DNA from: CAWJTV01 sp963845695
Lineage (GTDB): Bacteria > Planctomycetota > Planctomycetia > Isosphaerales > Isosphaeraceae
Length of the DNA: 64,000 bases
NCBI GenBank assembly: GCA_963845695.1
Contig: CAWJTQ010000016.1
Span: 1 to 64,000 of the forward strand
Reading direction: 5' to 3'
Shown: positions 8,772 through 18,529 of the stretch, one piece after another
How the letters are laid out: every line of letters starts with the position of its first letter
Position numbering within the stretch: position 1 is the stretch's first letter
Position numbers and translations under genes: made by a program
The notes under the pieces: model-generated
The model's database searches: none
Told to the model about the DNA's origin: nothing
The model's input: the letters and a program-made list of their open reading frames with translations, nothing else

Positions 8772-9674
8772 CTACTTGGCGCCGGGCTTGCCGCGGGCCG
8801 GCTTGGCAGGATGAGTGGGCTCCTTGGCGACTGTGCGGGGCGGGGTGGTTTTCTTGACGGGACTCGGTGCCGGGGCGGGGACCGACGGCGATGCTGCGTC
8901 ATCGGGTCGGGCCTGGGATGTCCTGGCTTCGTCCTTCTCCTTGGTGGGGCGAGTCTTGGCGGACCGGGCGGGGTTGGCCGAGTCGGGGGCCGCGAGCTCC
9001 TGTTTGCGCATCTGGACGAAGTGGCAGATCTTGCGAAGCTCGCAATGGGGGCAATCGGGCTCGCCGCCCACGCAGGTGTCGTTGGCGAGGTCTTCGAGCA
9101 AGTCGAGGAACTCGGCGCCTCGATTCTTGGGGACGGCCCGTTCCAGCACGGCGCGGAGATCCGGGATCGTGGACTCGTTGATCCCCAGCCGTTCCAGGGC
9201 TCGGTGCGTGTGCTTGTCGATCGGGATTGCGTGGCCGCCCAATGCTTGCTGGATCACGGTGGCTGTGACGTAGTCCGACGCGAAGGCGTCGTAGGTCTGG
9301 AGGACCTTGAGGGCCTCTTTGAGTGGTTTCTTGGCCAGAGCATCCAGGTTGAAGCCGTAGGTCCGGTTAAAGAGCTGGCGGAGGAAGCGGCGGATGCGCC
9401 GCGCCCGTTCCTCAGGCTCGGGGATCCCGGCCAAGCTCTCCTGGATCTCATCGAGGCTACTGACCCGCACCTCATTCCAGTCGAAGAACTCGTCCTTGAA
9501 TCGCGACAGAGCCTGGTTGGCGTGCTCGCGACTCGTGTCTTCGTGGCAGATCCCATAGACGACTGCCTTGAGGACCGAAAGCCGGGAGGCGTTGCGGTCG
9601 CCCTTGAGCTTGTAGCGTCGCTTGAGAAGCGTGTAGACGTCGGTGAGGAACTGAGCCTTGCTTTGTGTTGCCAT
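8772..9674 (-). CDS. Endonuclease III-like HhH-GPD protein with [4Fe-4S] cluster and basic tail
   Basis: The 300-residue protein resembles the Nth/MutY fold. Residues C201, C208, C211 and C217 have the exact C-x6-C-x2-C-x5-C spacing of the iron-sulfur cluster loop, and D153 in HAIPIDKHTHRAL matches the conserved catalytic Asp. The hairpin segment that should read LPGVGRKTA is instead SDYVTATVIQQALGG, so the Schiff-base lysine of bifunctional glycosylase/lyases is absent. Residues 225-300 form a low-complexity Ala/Pro/Lys tail. It could be a monofunctional glycosylase or a non-catalytic homologue. The gene is complete and stands alone upstream of rbfA. Confidence 0.75.
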   Translation of the reverse strand: MATQSKAQFLTDVYTLLKRRYKLKGDRNASRLSVLKAVVYGICHEDTSREHANQALSRFKDEFFDWNEVRVSSLDEIQESLAGIPEPEERARRIRRFLRQLFNRTYGFNLDALAKKPLKEALKVLQTYDAFASDYVTATVIQQALGGHAIPIDKHTHRALERLGINESTIPDLRAVLERAVPKNRGAEFLDLLEDLANDTCVGGEPDCPHCELRKICHFVQMRKQELAAPDSANPARSAKTRPTKEKDEARTSQARPDDAASPSVPAPAPSPVKKTTPPRTVAKEPTHPAKPARGKPGAK

Positions 9675-9843
9675 GAGCCTATTCTACTGGGTGATAAGGC
9701 GAAACCTGGCGGGATTGTGGAGGCCATCGGTTCAGCGAGGGTCGGCGTCATCCCGCCAGGAATCGTCCCGACCGCTGCGGAGTGGCCATTGGGCCGCCCG
9801 CCCGCGGCCCGGACATTCCGGATTCCGGCAGGGGGACGTCGGT

Positions 9844-10278
9844 CTACGAGTCCTCTGACTCTCCACCCTCATCGCCGGTCTCCATCGCGGCTGCGGGGAT
9901 GAGTCCACTCGGGGAAGCCTCCGCCTTCTGATCCGAGGCGATGGCTTCGTCGATCAGACGCCCGATCTCGATCGATTTCTTCACCCGGTCATCGGACTGG
10001 AAGCTCAGGACCGGGGTGAATCGCGTCTGGAGCCGCGCCGCCACCCGCGCCTGGAGGAAGCCCGTCGCGTGATTCAGGCCCTCCAGCGCCCGCCGCTGCT
10101 CGGCCTCCGTTCCCATGACCGATACGTAAGCCTTGGCCTGGCGCAGGTCGCCCGAAACCTCGACGCGGAGCACGGTGACGGACCGCACGCGCGGATCGGC
10201 CACGTCGAACAGGATCGCCGTGGCGACCACTTCGCGAATCGCTTCGGCCATGCGAAGGCTGCGGTGTGAGGGCATCAA
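9844..10278 (-). CDS. rbfA: Ribosome-binding factor A
   Basis: RbfA assists 30S subunit maturation by binding the 5' helix of 16S rRNA. The protein opens MPSHRSLRMAEAIREVVATAIL (the second Met is the more likely start) and contains the family blocks DPRVRSVTVLRVEVSGDLRQAKAYVSVMG and LNHATGFLQARVAARLQTRFTPVLSFQSDD. It is last in the nusA-infB-rbfA operon, the classic bacterial order. A short acidic tail extends it slightly beyond the usual length. Confidence 0.92.
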   Translation of the reverse strand: MMPSHRSLRMAEAIREVVATAILFDVADPRVRSVTVLRVEVSGDLRQAKAYVSVMGTEAEQRRALEGLNHATGFLQARVAARLQTRFTPVLSFQSDDRVKKSIEIGRLIDEAIASDQKAEASPSGLIPAAAMETGDEGGESEDS

Positions 10279-10286
10279 TTCACCTC

Positions 10287-10392
10287 GGTAGGCAGTAGGC
10301 GGCAGGCCGGAGGCAGTGAAGTCGAGGAAGAAAAGAAGCCGGTACGGTCCGATCTTTACTGGCTACTACCTACGACCTGCTGCCTACCGCCG
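10287..10392. repeat. Imperfect inverted repeat between infB and rbfA
   Basis: The infB-rbfA gap has GTAGGCAGTAGGCGGCAGG near its rbfA side and a near-complementary segment (CCTGCTGCCTACCGCC) near the infB stop. Such GGCAGTAGGC motifs look like a dispersed intergenic element. A stem formed in the mRNA might affect coupling of rbfA to infB, which is inference. Confidence 0.45.
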
Positions 10393-10398
10393 ACTCGG

Positions 10399-13300
10399 TC
10401 AGAGCGTGCGGCGGATGACATCGATCCGGTAAGCTTCGATGACGTCGCCGACCTTGATGTCGTCGAAGTTACCGACCTTGATGCCGCACTCGAAGTTCTG
10501 CGGGACCTCCTTGACGTCCTCCTTGAACCGCTTGAGGGCCTCGATGGCGCCCTTGTAGACCTCGCGGCCTTCGCGGATGAGGCGGACCTTGGCCGAGCGC
10601 TCGATGGTTCCCTGGGTGACGAAGCAGCCGGCGACGGCCCCGACCCTGGAAATCTTGAAGACCTGGCGGACCACAGCGCGGCCGAGGTGGACCTCCTTGA
10701 CCTCGGGGACGAGCATCCCTTCGACGGCCTTCTTGATGTCGTCGGTGACCTGGTAGATGATGTCGTATCGGCGGATCTCGATATTCTTGTCCTCGGCCAT
10801 CGCGATCGCCCGGTCCTCGGGTGCGACGCGGAAGCCGATGACGATGGCCTGGGAGGCGTCGGCCAGAACGATGTCGCTCTCGCTGATCCCGCCCACGGCC
10901 TTGAGGAGGATCCGGACGGGGACCTCCTCGTTCTGGAGCTTCTCGAGTTCCTTGGTGAGGGCCTCGATGGAGCCCTGGACGTCGGCCTTGAGGATGAGAT
11001 TGAGGCTCTTGATCTTCTGCTCGGCCATCTTGCTGTAGAGATTCTCGAGCGTGACGGCCTGACGATCGGCGTGAGCGGCGTCGCGGGCACGGTTGCGGCG
11101 GGCCTCGGCGACCTCGCGGGCACGCGAGATGTCGTCGACGACGCCGAAGTCCTCGCCGGCGGAGGGGACGATGTCGAGCCCGGAGACTTCGACGGGGGTC
11201 GAGGGCCCGGCGTGGTCGATGGATCGGCCCTTGTCGTTGAACAAAGAGCGGACCCGACCGTAGCTGGCACCGCAGACGATGACTTCGCCGACGTGGAGGG
11301 TCCCTTCCTGAACGAGCACGGTCGCGACGACGCCGCGGCCCTCGGAAAGTGAGGCCTCCAGGCAGGTCCCCTTGGCCGCCCGGTTGGGATCGGCTCTCAG
11401 CTCATGCAGTTCGGCGATGGTCTCGAGGGTCTCGAGCAATTCGGGGATGCCTTGACCGGTCGTCGCCGAGGTCTTGGCCACCTCGATGTCGCCGCCCCAC
11501 TCGATTGGGTGGAGGCCCTGCTGCGACAGCTCACCGTAGATCTTGTTGATGTTGGACGCGGTATCGACGTTGGGCAGGTCGATCTTGTTGAGGGCCACGA
11601 CGATCGGCACCTCGGCGGCCTTGGCGTGGGCGATCGCCTCGACGGTCTGAGGCATGACACCGTCGTCGGCGGCGACGACGAGCACGACGATGTCGGTGAC
11701 GTTGGCACCGCGGGCGCGCATCGAGGTGAACGCCTCGTGGCCGGGGGTATCGACGAAGGTAATCGGCCGGCCTTTGGACTCAACCTGGTAGGCGCCGATG
11801 TGCTGGGTAATGCCGCCACTTTCGGAGTCCACGACGTTCGACTTGCGGATCCGGTCTAGCAGCGAAGTCTTGCCGTGGTCGACATGACCCAGGATGGTGA
11901 TGACCGGGGGCCGCGGCTGGAGGTTCTCCGGGGCGCTGGAAGCGGCGAAAGCCTCGATCATCTCTTCCTCGGGTGTGGTCTCACGGACCACCTGAAGTTC
12001 GACGCCGAACTCCATGGAGAGCATGACGGCGAGGTCTTCATCGAGGGTGGAGTTGATGGTCAGGAGCTGGTTCATGCCCATCAGTTTGCGAAGCAGATCG
12101 CCGTGCTTGATGCCGATCGCCTCGGAGAGGGCGCGGACGGTGACCGGGGGCTCGATTTCGGCGTGGGACTTCCGGGTGGGTGCCAGCGCGGTGCGATGTC
12201 CGCCGCGGGGTTTCCGACTGCCGCTGCGCCAGCGCCGCGTTTCGTCATCATCGCCGGAGAGCAGTGCGGCGGCGGGGACCGGCGAGGTGACGCGGCGTTC
12301 GCCGGCGCGTTCGTTCCGCTTGGCGCGGCGGCCAGCCCGATCGGCGGGAGAGCCCAGGCGTCGCGCCTTTGGCCTTGCGATCCTCCTCGTCATCCACCGG
12401 AGGTGCCGGCGGTGCGGCGGGTGAGGAGAGGCCGGGCCCTGGTGCAGGGCGTCGTGGCGGAGAGCCCGAGGGAGGCGCACCCGGGCGCGAGGGCCCGCCG
12501 TGTCCGGCGCCGCGCGGGGGCTGGCCGCCTCGGCCACCGGGCCCGGCTCCCGGCACCGGGCCGGTGGGGGCCTGGAACGCCTTGAGCCCCCCGGTGCGCA
12601 TCATCTCCATCATCTCATCCCGGGTCATCTTCTTCTCGGGACGCTGGGCCTTGGGCCCGGCGGGCGCGGAGGGTCGCTGCGGACCTCCCGATCGCGGTGG
12701 GGTCGCGACAGGCGCGGCAACCTGGGGCAGCGGGCGGTTTGGCCCACGAGGGCCCTCGCGGCGGCCTCCGTCGGAGCCGGCTCCCTCGGCAGGGCGGCGC
12801 GGCGGCGCCGACGGGGGTGCCATCGGACCGCTCCCTCGAGGCGTCATCGTGCGGACCCCACCCGGGGACATGTACTGGTCCGGACTCATCGGTTGGAGAC
12901 CCTGGCCGCTTGCGGCCCCGGAAGATTGCGCCGGCCGATGCTCGGGGCGCGGACCATGCGACGAAGGACCCGACGAGCCGGGGCGCGGGCCGCCGCCGGT
13001 GTGGCCATGCCGCGTATGCGCCGAGAGCGGACCGCCACCGGCCGGCCGGGAACCCGGCCTCTCGAAACCGCCACCAGGCCGTCCCGAGGATGGCGACGGG
13101 GCTGGCCCCGGACGTCCCGAGGCCGGTGCCGAGGGTCCCTCAGACGGAGAGCCCGGCGCCGATGGGCGCGACAACCCCGCAGGGGACGAGCCCGGGACCA
13201 ACCGCTGGGTCGACGCCATCGGCGGGCCGCTCGGGCGCCGAGGCCGCTCCCGAGCGCGGGCTCGGCGGGCCGGGCGCCGAGACCACGGCGCGGGCGGGAG

Positions 13301-13655
13301 AGGATGCCTGAGCAGGACCCTGGGCCGCACCCAGGTGCGAAGGGGCCAGGCCCCCCGGCCTGGGGCCGAGCACCGCCGGCCGAATCGGCTCGCCGCCCCC
13401 GCGTACCGGTGCTGCCGCGCCCGATACGGATCCGGGGCCTGAACCGGTCCCCGCCACTGCCGCCGGGGCCGGACTCGATGGCCGGGCTTCCCTCCCGGCG
13501 ACTGACGGCTTGATCAAGGACCTGATCCGATCGACCATGCCAGGGTCCAGACTCGCCAAGGCGCTGAGCTTGACGTCCAGTCCCTCCTTCTGAATGCGAT
13601 CCAGCAGCTCTTGGCTCTTCATGCCCAGCTCTTTGGCCAGCTCATGCACGCGCAT
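10399..13655 (-). CDS. infB: Translation initiation factor IF-2 with very long Pro/Gly-rich N-terminus (frameshifted)
   Basis: IF-2 delivers fMet-tRNA to the 30S subunit in a GTP-dependent step. The N-terminal IF2_N domain is clear (MRVHELAKELGMKSQELLDR). A linker of several hundred residues rich in Pro, Gly, Ala and Arg follows, then a second IF2_N-like segment (VTVRALSEAIGIKHGDLLRK) and the G domain with P-loop ILGHVDHGKTSLLD, switch II VDTPGHEAF and NKID. Domains II to IV continue to DVIEAYRIDVIRRTL. The linker contains indels near 13200 and 12365, so its exact sequence is unreliable. ATG 13655 lies about 12 bases after GGGAGGAG; in-frame TTG codons nearer that site are alternatives. Confidence 0.92.
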
Positions 13656-14313
13656 CGACAAAGGCAACTCCTCCCGGACGCGGCTCCGGTCTCCCGGGAT
13701 GGACTCGACCCGGGTTTGTGTCTTGGTGTTCTCGATGATTCGTAGGGATCCCATCGAAAGTGGAAGGAGGCCGACAGGCCGGCCCCTCTCGTCATTGTAC
13801 CAGGAACCCGGCCCGCCGTCCCATCGGGAGACGTTCCGAGTCAGGAACGACAGCCATACCGGGCCGGCTTCGACGGCACCTCGACTCGGCCTGGCGGTGT
13901 TGACAGCAGAGCCGGCCCTCAACGGGCCGAACCATTTCTCCCTTCCTTAGGCGACATCGGGTATTGCCCCGTCCCTGCGGCTCCGGTCAGGGCCCTGAGT
14001 CGGGGTCGGGTGGGGCCCGGGTTTGGGAGCCGGTCGGAAATCACTGATCCTTAAGTCCTTGACTTCTTTGGTCGTCGGTTCTTCCCCGGTTCTGGCTGGA
14101 CCGTCAGTCCCAGCACTCTCCTTTGCAGGCTTCCGCTGTCACATGTCTTTTCCGGAACATGGAACGTTGTCTTGCAGGCCCGGAATCGCGGGCCAAGGAC
14201 TCTAAGAACCAAGAGACCATGGATGTGCTGGCGGTTCGCCTGCGTGGGAAAACGACCGTCAGGTCAACACCGGCACGAGCTGGTCTGCCGATTTCAACGA
14301 TCCACTTTTGGGG
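13656..14313. other. nusA-infB spacer, no gene recognised
   Basis: This is about 650 bases between nusA and infB. The in-frame extension upstream of infB lacks conserved features, and I see no rimP- or ylxR-like gene. The long gap in an operon that is usually tight may hold a secondary promoter. No terminator hairpin with a T-run is evident. Confidence 0.4.
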
Positions 14314-16069
14314 TCACGGCACCTCACCAGTTTGGTCGTCGGGATCCTGCTGAGATCGATTCGGTTGCGGGGACGCAGGGGCCGGCCGGCCTGGCCCGGC
14401 CCCGGAAGGCTCGCTGGAGGACGTCGGGCTGGATCCGCCCGGCCGTTCCCCGTCGCCCTGTTCGACAGCTTCGGTCACGATCCGGAGGGTCTCCCCTTGA
14501 TCGTCATCGCGGGGCGGGAAAGTGACTTCATGGCCCTGACTCGAGATACCGGAAGTCTCCTCGGCCAGGGCCAGGTCGTGGAACTCCTCATCGATCGCCT
14601 CGTCACGCTCCAGGTCCGAGCTGTCGTCGGATGATAAATCGCCCGCGGCCGAGTCGGTCGGTTCGGAAGGCGAGTCCGAACCGGGTTCCCTGGCCGAGGG
14701 ATCGAATCGGGTCAAGGCTGAATCGGCGTCCAGGTCGGAGTCAACGCTGGCGTCCAGGTCCGAGTCCGCGCCGATCGATTCGCCGTCGCGCGTCGAGGAC
14801 GGCGGCCTGTCCGTCGGCGCTCGCGTCGTCATTGGCGTCCTCGTCCGGTCGGCTCCGGCTGGCTTCGGTGGCGACAGGTTCCTCAGGGGCAACCCGCTGT
14901 CCCTTGCGGCGGGGGAGCTCCTCGGTCTGCTCTTCGGCCAGGACCTCCGCCCGGGCCACGATTTCGATGGCTTGTTCTTCGGTCAAACCCTCGATGGTGT
15001 TCACTAAATCGGCGATCTCCATCACCGACAGGTCGTCGTAACTGAGGATTCCTTGCTCGACGAGACGTTCGGCCAGCTCGGTGTCGACGGGATCGATCTT
15101 CTCGAAAGACTTGACGGCCTTCTCGATCACCTCGTCGAGCTCCTCGGCCGTCATGATCTCGATGTCCCAGCCGACCAGCTTGGACGCGAGCCGGACGTTC
15201 TGTCCGCGGCGGCCGATGGCCAGGGAGAGTTGATCGTCGCGGACCAGGACGATGGCCCGGCCGAGCAGATGGCAGAGCATGACCTCGTCGATCTCGGCCG
15301 GTTGCAAGGCATTGGGGATCAGGACCTGGAGCGATTCGTTCCAGCGGACGATGTCGATGCGTTCGCCCCCCAGCTCGTCCACGATGTTCTTGATCCGCGT
15401 GCCGCGCACTCCGACGCAGGCGCCCACGGCATCGACCTTGGAGTCGTTGGAAGTGACCGCGACTTTCGACCGGTAACCCGCTTCCCGGGCCAGGGCGCGG
15501 ATCGCGATGATCTGGTCAGCGATCTCGGGGATCTCCAGCTCGAAGAGCCGGCGGACGAAGTCGGGATGCGTGCGGCTCAGGATGATCTTGACCCGCTGGC
15601 CGACCTTGCGCACGTCCAGGATGATCGCCCGGATTCGCTCGTTGGGATGATAGCTCTCGCCGGGGATCTGCTCGCTCCGCGGCAGGATAGCGTCGGTCTT
15701 GCCGAGGTTGACGATGACCGCCCCCCCCTCGAACCGCTGCACCGTCCCGGTCATCAGGTCGCCGCGCTGATCCTCGAATTCGTCGAACAGGCTATCGCGT
15801 TCGGCCTCCCGGATCTTCTGGATGATCACCTGCTTGGCGGTCTGGGCGGCGATCCGGCCGAGTTCCGCCGGATCCATCTTGATCCCATCCTTGGTTGCGT
15901 CGATGGCACCGGAATCCGGATCGATCCGGACCTCGATCTCGCCCGCTTCGGGATAATGCTTGCGTGCGGCGGTGGTGAGAGCCGATTGGATCCCTTCGAA
16001 AAGAATATCCTTGGAGATATTCTTATCGCGGTGGATGCTATCGACAATGCGAACCAGATCGACGCTCAT
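14314..16069 (-). CDS. nusA: Transcription termination/antitermination factor NusA with acidic C-terminal tail
   Basis: NusA binds RNA polymerase and modulates pausing and termination. The N-terminal domain (MSVDLVRIVDSIHRDKNISKDILFEGIQ), the S1 domain (GDLMTGTVQRFEGGAVIVNLGKTDAILP) and both KH domains (VGACVGVRGTRIKNIVDELGGERIDIV, LSLAIGRRGQNVRLASKLVG) are intact. A helix-hairpin-helix-like segment follows (LVEQGILSYDDLSVMEIADLV). Near 14790 an indel switches frame; the other frame gives a long Asp/Ser/Glu-rich tail (ESIGADSDLDASVDSDLDAD) to 14314, which I take as the true C-terminus. It heads the nusA-infB-rbfA operon. Confidence 0.92.
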
Positions 16070-16225
16070 TCATCTCCTCCGAGGTGTGCTCAAAACGCGG
16101 GAATGCCGGCGAATGGCGTGTCCGGCCAGCTTGGGATCTCGGCAACCGTCGGAGCTCCGAGCCCCGTCGATGAGGTGGGGCTCGGAGAACCTGACTGTGG
16201 TGTGCCGGAAGAGCATCACCTCTGC

Positions 16226-16258
16226 GTTTCATTCCGCTCCCAGCGGTGAGACCGGGAG
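16226..16258 (-). repeat. Orphan CRISPR-like repeat (AATGAAAC end)
   Basis: Read on the minus strand this 33-mer forms a CTCCC/GGGAG hairpin and ends GGGAGCGGAATGAAAC. It differs at only four positions from the element at 54043-54075. It lies about 155 bases upstream of nusA, in the same orientation. It is unrelated to the repeat of the main array. Confidence 0.65.
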
Positions 16259-16277
16259 AACGACCCGCGATGGTCCC

Positions 16278-16310
16278 GTTTCAATCCGCTCCCAGCGATC
16301 AAGCCGGAAG
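16278..16310 (-). repeat. Orphan CRISPR-like repeat (ATTGAAAC end) with adjacent -10-like hexamer
   Basis: On the minus strand the last 16 bases (GGGAGCGGATTGAAAC) are identical to the copy at 54043-54075. The 5' half is more diverged, with six mismatches over 33 bases. A GATAAT hexamer (16315-16320, minus strand) lies immediately upstream, so a transcript could start at the repeat. The distance to the 16226 copy (19 bases between repeats) is shorter than a normal spacer. Confidence 0.65.
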
Positions 16311-16541
16311 CAAGATTATCGGCGCAGGGAGCGAACCAAGCCCCGAAAGGACCGAGTCCGATTCGACAATGTCTCCGACCCCGGCCCAAGCGCTCAATCT
16401 AACACGTGGTTGACAGGGCTGTCAAGCGGCCTAACAATGGAAGGGCGAATGCTTGAAGGGATTGCGGCCGGGACCCCCCGAGTCGGCGGGTTCCGGCGCA
16501 TTCGAGGGAGTCGAACCCGAATGGAGGGCTCGACAGGAACA

Positions 16542-17072
16542 ATGCCGACGGTGCTGCTGGATCACGAGTCGCTGCGCAAGGTGCTGGAAGTCGCGGGTTT
16601 GCGCTGCACACCCCAGCGGCTGGCCGTCTACGACCATCTGACGCGGGCGGCCCACCATCCCACGGCCGAGGAAGTCTACCACGCCGTCCGCTCGACGATT
16701 CCGAAGATCAGCCTGGCCACCGTGTACAAGGCCCTGGAGGCTCTGGTGGCCACTGGCATGGCGGCCAAGCTCACGGCTGGATCCGCTGGCGACACCAGCG
16801 CCCGCTACGACGCTCGCCGCGACCTCCATTATCACTTCCGTTGTCTGCGGACCGGGGCGGTGCACGACCTTCCCACGCGGTTCGACCCCGGCCTGATCGA
16901 CAAGCTCGACCCCCAGCTCCTGGCTGATCTGAGCCGCCAGGGGTTCCAGGTGACCGGATACCGTCTGGAGCTCGTGGGCTACCAGGACAGCTCCGCGGCG
17001 GTTGCGGAGAACGCGTCTCCTTCCCCCTGGATGGGAGAGAGTGCACCGAAGGATCGGGTGGGAGTGGACTGA
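16542..17072 (+). CDS. Fur family transcriptional regulator
   Basis: Fur-family proteins are metal- or peroxide-sensing dimeric repressors. The winged helix is clear: LRKVLEVAGLRCTPQRLAVYDHLTRAAHHPTAEEVYHAVR then ISLATVYKALEALVATGMAAKL. The regulatory domain has DLHYHFRCLRTGAVHDLP, but the usual C-x-x-C pair of the structural zinc site is not present (only one Cys, followed by L-R-T-G). This could indicate a PerR/Zur relative without structural zinc. The ATG at 16542 follows AGGAA. About 75 bases separate it from tatD, and the two may be co-transcribed. Confidence 0.88.
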   Translation: MPTVLLDHESLRKVLEVAGLRCTPQRLAVYDHLTRAAHHPTAEEVYHAVRSTIPKISLATVYKALEALVATGMAAKLTAGSAGDTSARYDARRDLHYHFRCLRTGAVHDLPTRFDPGLIDKLDPQLLADLSRQGFQVTGYRLELVGYQDSSAAVAENASPSPWMGESAPKDRVGVD

Positions 17073-17145
17073 TGAGGGAGCGTGATCCGAAAGTCCGGGC
17101 GGGAGTGGAAGCTCGCCATGCAACTCCCCACCAGAGGGTGAGAGT

Positions 17146-17934
17146 ATGACGCTCATCGACACCCATGCGCATCTGGACGACTCACGGCTCCGGAGCGACT
17201 GGGACGGGGTCCTGGAACGGGCGCGGCAGGCTGGCGTCGTGCAGGTCGTGGCGATCGGCACGACGGCGGCTGACAGCAGGGCGGTGCTGGATCTGGCACG
17301 GACGCATCGGGGCCTTTACGCGGCGGTCGGAATCCACCCCAATGACGCGGCGGAGGCGGGTGAGGCGGACTGGCCCCTCGTCGTCGAGCTGGCCGGACAG
17401 CCGGGGGTTGTCGCCATCGGCGAGACCGGTCTCGACCGTTACTGGGACCGGACACCGTTCCCGATCCAGCAGGAGTGGTTCGGCCGCCACCTGGAGCTGG
17501 CACATCGGCTCGACCTACCCGTGGTGATCCACTGCCGCGACTGTCAGCACGATTTGATCGATCAGTTGAAGAGGCTGGGCCGACGGGTCCGCGGGGTCCA
17601 GCACTCGTTCACCGGGACCTGGGAGGATGCCCAGGAATTCCTCGACCTGGGTTTGCACCTCTCGTTCGCCGGCATGCTCACCTACACAAACAAGAGCCTC
17701 GACGCTCTCCGCGAGGTCGCCGCACGCGCGCCGCTCGACCGGATCCTCGTCGAGACCGACAGCCCCTATCTGAGCCCTCATCCCTTCCGCGGTCAGACCA
17801 ACGAGCCGGCGCGGATCGCACTGACCGCCCGCCGCCTGGCCGAGATCCGTGGTCTCCCTCTCCAGGATCTCGCTCGGATCACGACCGATAACGCGCGAAG
17901 CCTCTTCCGGCTCCCGGTTGGCGAGACCCTCTAG
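17146..17934 (+). CDS. tatD: TatD family metal-dependent hydrolase/deoxyribonuclease
   Basis: The TIM-barrel metal ligands are visible: DTHAHLDD at the N-terminus, GETGLDRYW, PVVIHCRDC, QHSFTGT and the ILVETDSPYLSPHP block that carries the final Asp. At 262 residues it is full length. TatD proteins have 3'-5' DNase activity and take part in DNA repair or turnover. The gene follows fur in the same direction, and its frame is intact. Confidence 0.92.
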   Translation: MTLIDTHAHLDDSRLRSDWDGVLERARQAGVVQVVAIGTTAADSRAVLDLARTHRGLYAAVGIHPNDAAEAGEADWPLVVELAGQPGVVAIGETGLDRYWDRTPFPIQQEWFGRHLELAHRLDLPVVIHCRDCQHDLIDQLKRLGRRVRGVQHSFTGTWEDAQEFLDLGLHLSFAGMLTYTNKSLDALREVAARAPLDRILVETDSPYLSPHPFRGQTNEPARIALTARRLAEIRGLPLQDLARITTDNARSLFRLPVGETL

Positions 17935-18256
17935 GCTGATGGAATCTCCGGGCCGCGTCCGTGGGAGTCGCCGCGATCGATCGCGGCTCGACGCCACTCG
18001 CCGAGAGCGAGGCCCGCACCGTCATGGCCGGCAAGATTTGCCCAGTCGTCGAAACTTCACACCAGTAACCTTGACATTCTTGAAAAAAGTGCATTTTTCC
18101 CCCTCGAGGGCACTCATGAGGTAGTTTTATCTTCAAGATGCCAGGACATAATGCCGGTCGCTGTGGCCGTGCGCGCCGTTTGCTCATTTGCAAACCCGAA
18201 CGGTTCCACCGATCGGATTCGCTCACACGTCAACACGTTCGGGAGAGTCATCAGTC
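17935..18256. other. Intergenic region with TTGACA and A/T tracts
   Basis: No gene is seen. A TTGACA hexamer near 18071 is followed by an A-tract and T-tract, but there is no convincing -10 at 17 bases. It may supply the promoter for the small membrane protein downstream. Confidence 0.35.
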
Positions 18257-18490
18257 ATGGCTTCGGGGAGTTGGATCAAAGAGGCCTGGGAGGTTGTGCC
18301 GATCCTGCTGCTCTTGCTGGTTGGTGGCGCGATCGCCATACCCAGCGGTGTCCGCCGACTGGCCTCGCGCCAGGACGTGCGCCGGCTGGTTGGTAACCTA
18401 TCGGCGATCCTGGTCCGGGTGCTCGGCTACGTGGCCGCGATGTTGGTGGTCCACGAATGGATTGGCATGCGTGCGGGGCTAGGCTGGTGA
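18257..18490 (+). CDS. Small membrane protein, unknown function
   Basis: The 77-residue frame begins MASGSWIKEAWEVVPI and has two hydrophobic segments, VVPILLLLLVGGAIAIPSGV and AILVRVLGYVAAMLVVHEWIG, joined by a basic loop (RRLASRQDVRRL). No family was recognised. It is isolated and convergent with queE. Coding status rests on the clean start and the transmembrane pattern only. Confidence 0.5.
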   Translation: MASGSWIKEAWEVVPILLLLLVGGAIAIPSGVRRLASRQDVRRLVGNLSAILVRVLGYVAAMLVVHEWIGMRAGLGW

Positions 18491-18529
18491 GTCGGGGCCC
18501 CGCCGGGCTCGATGGAATCGAGGCGAGTG

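Noticed and set aside
10687..11352. Plus-strand frames rich in Asp/Leu/Gly opposite infB
   Set aside because: These are antisense shadows of GC-rich infB; composition is the reverse complement of its codons.
16495..16530. tRNA-like T-arm (GGGTTCGACTCCC on the minus strand)
   Set aside because: No anticodon arm, D arm or acceptor stem can be formed around it, and it lies just before fur.
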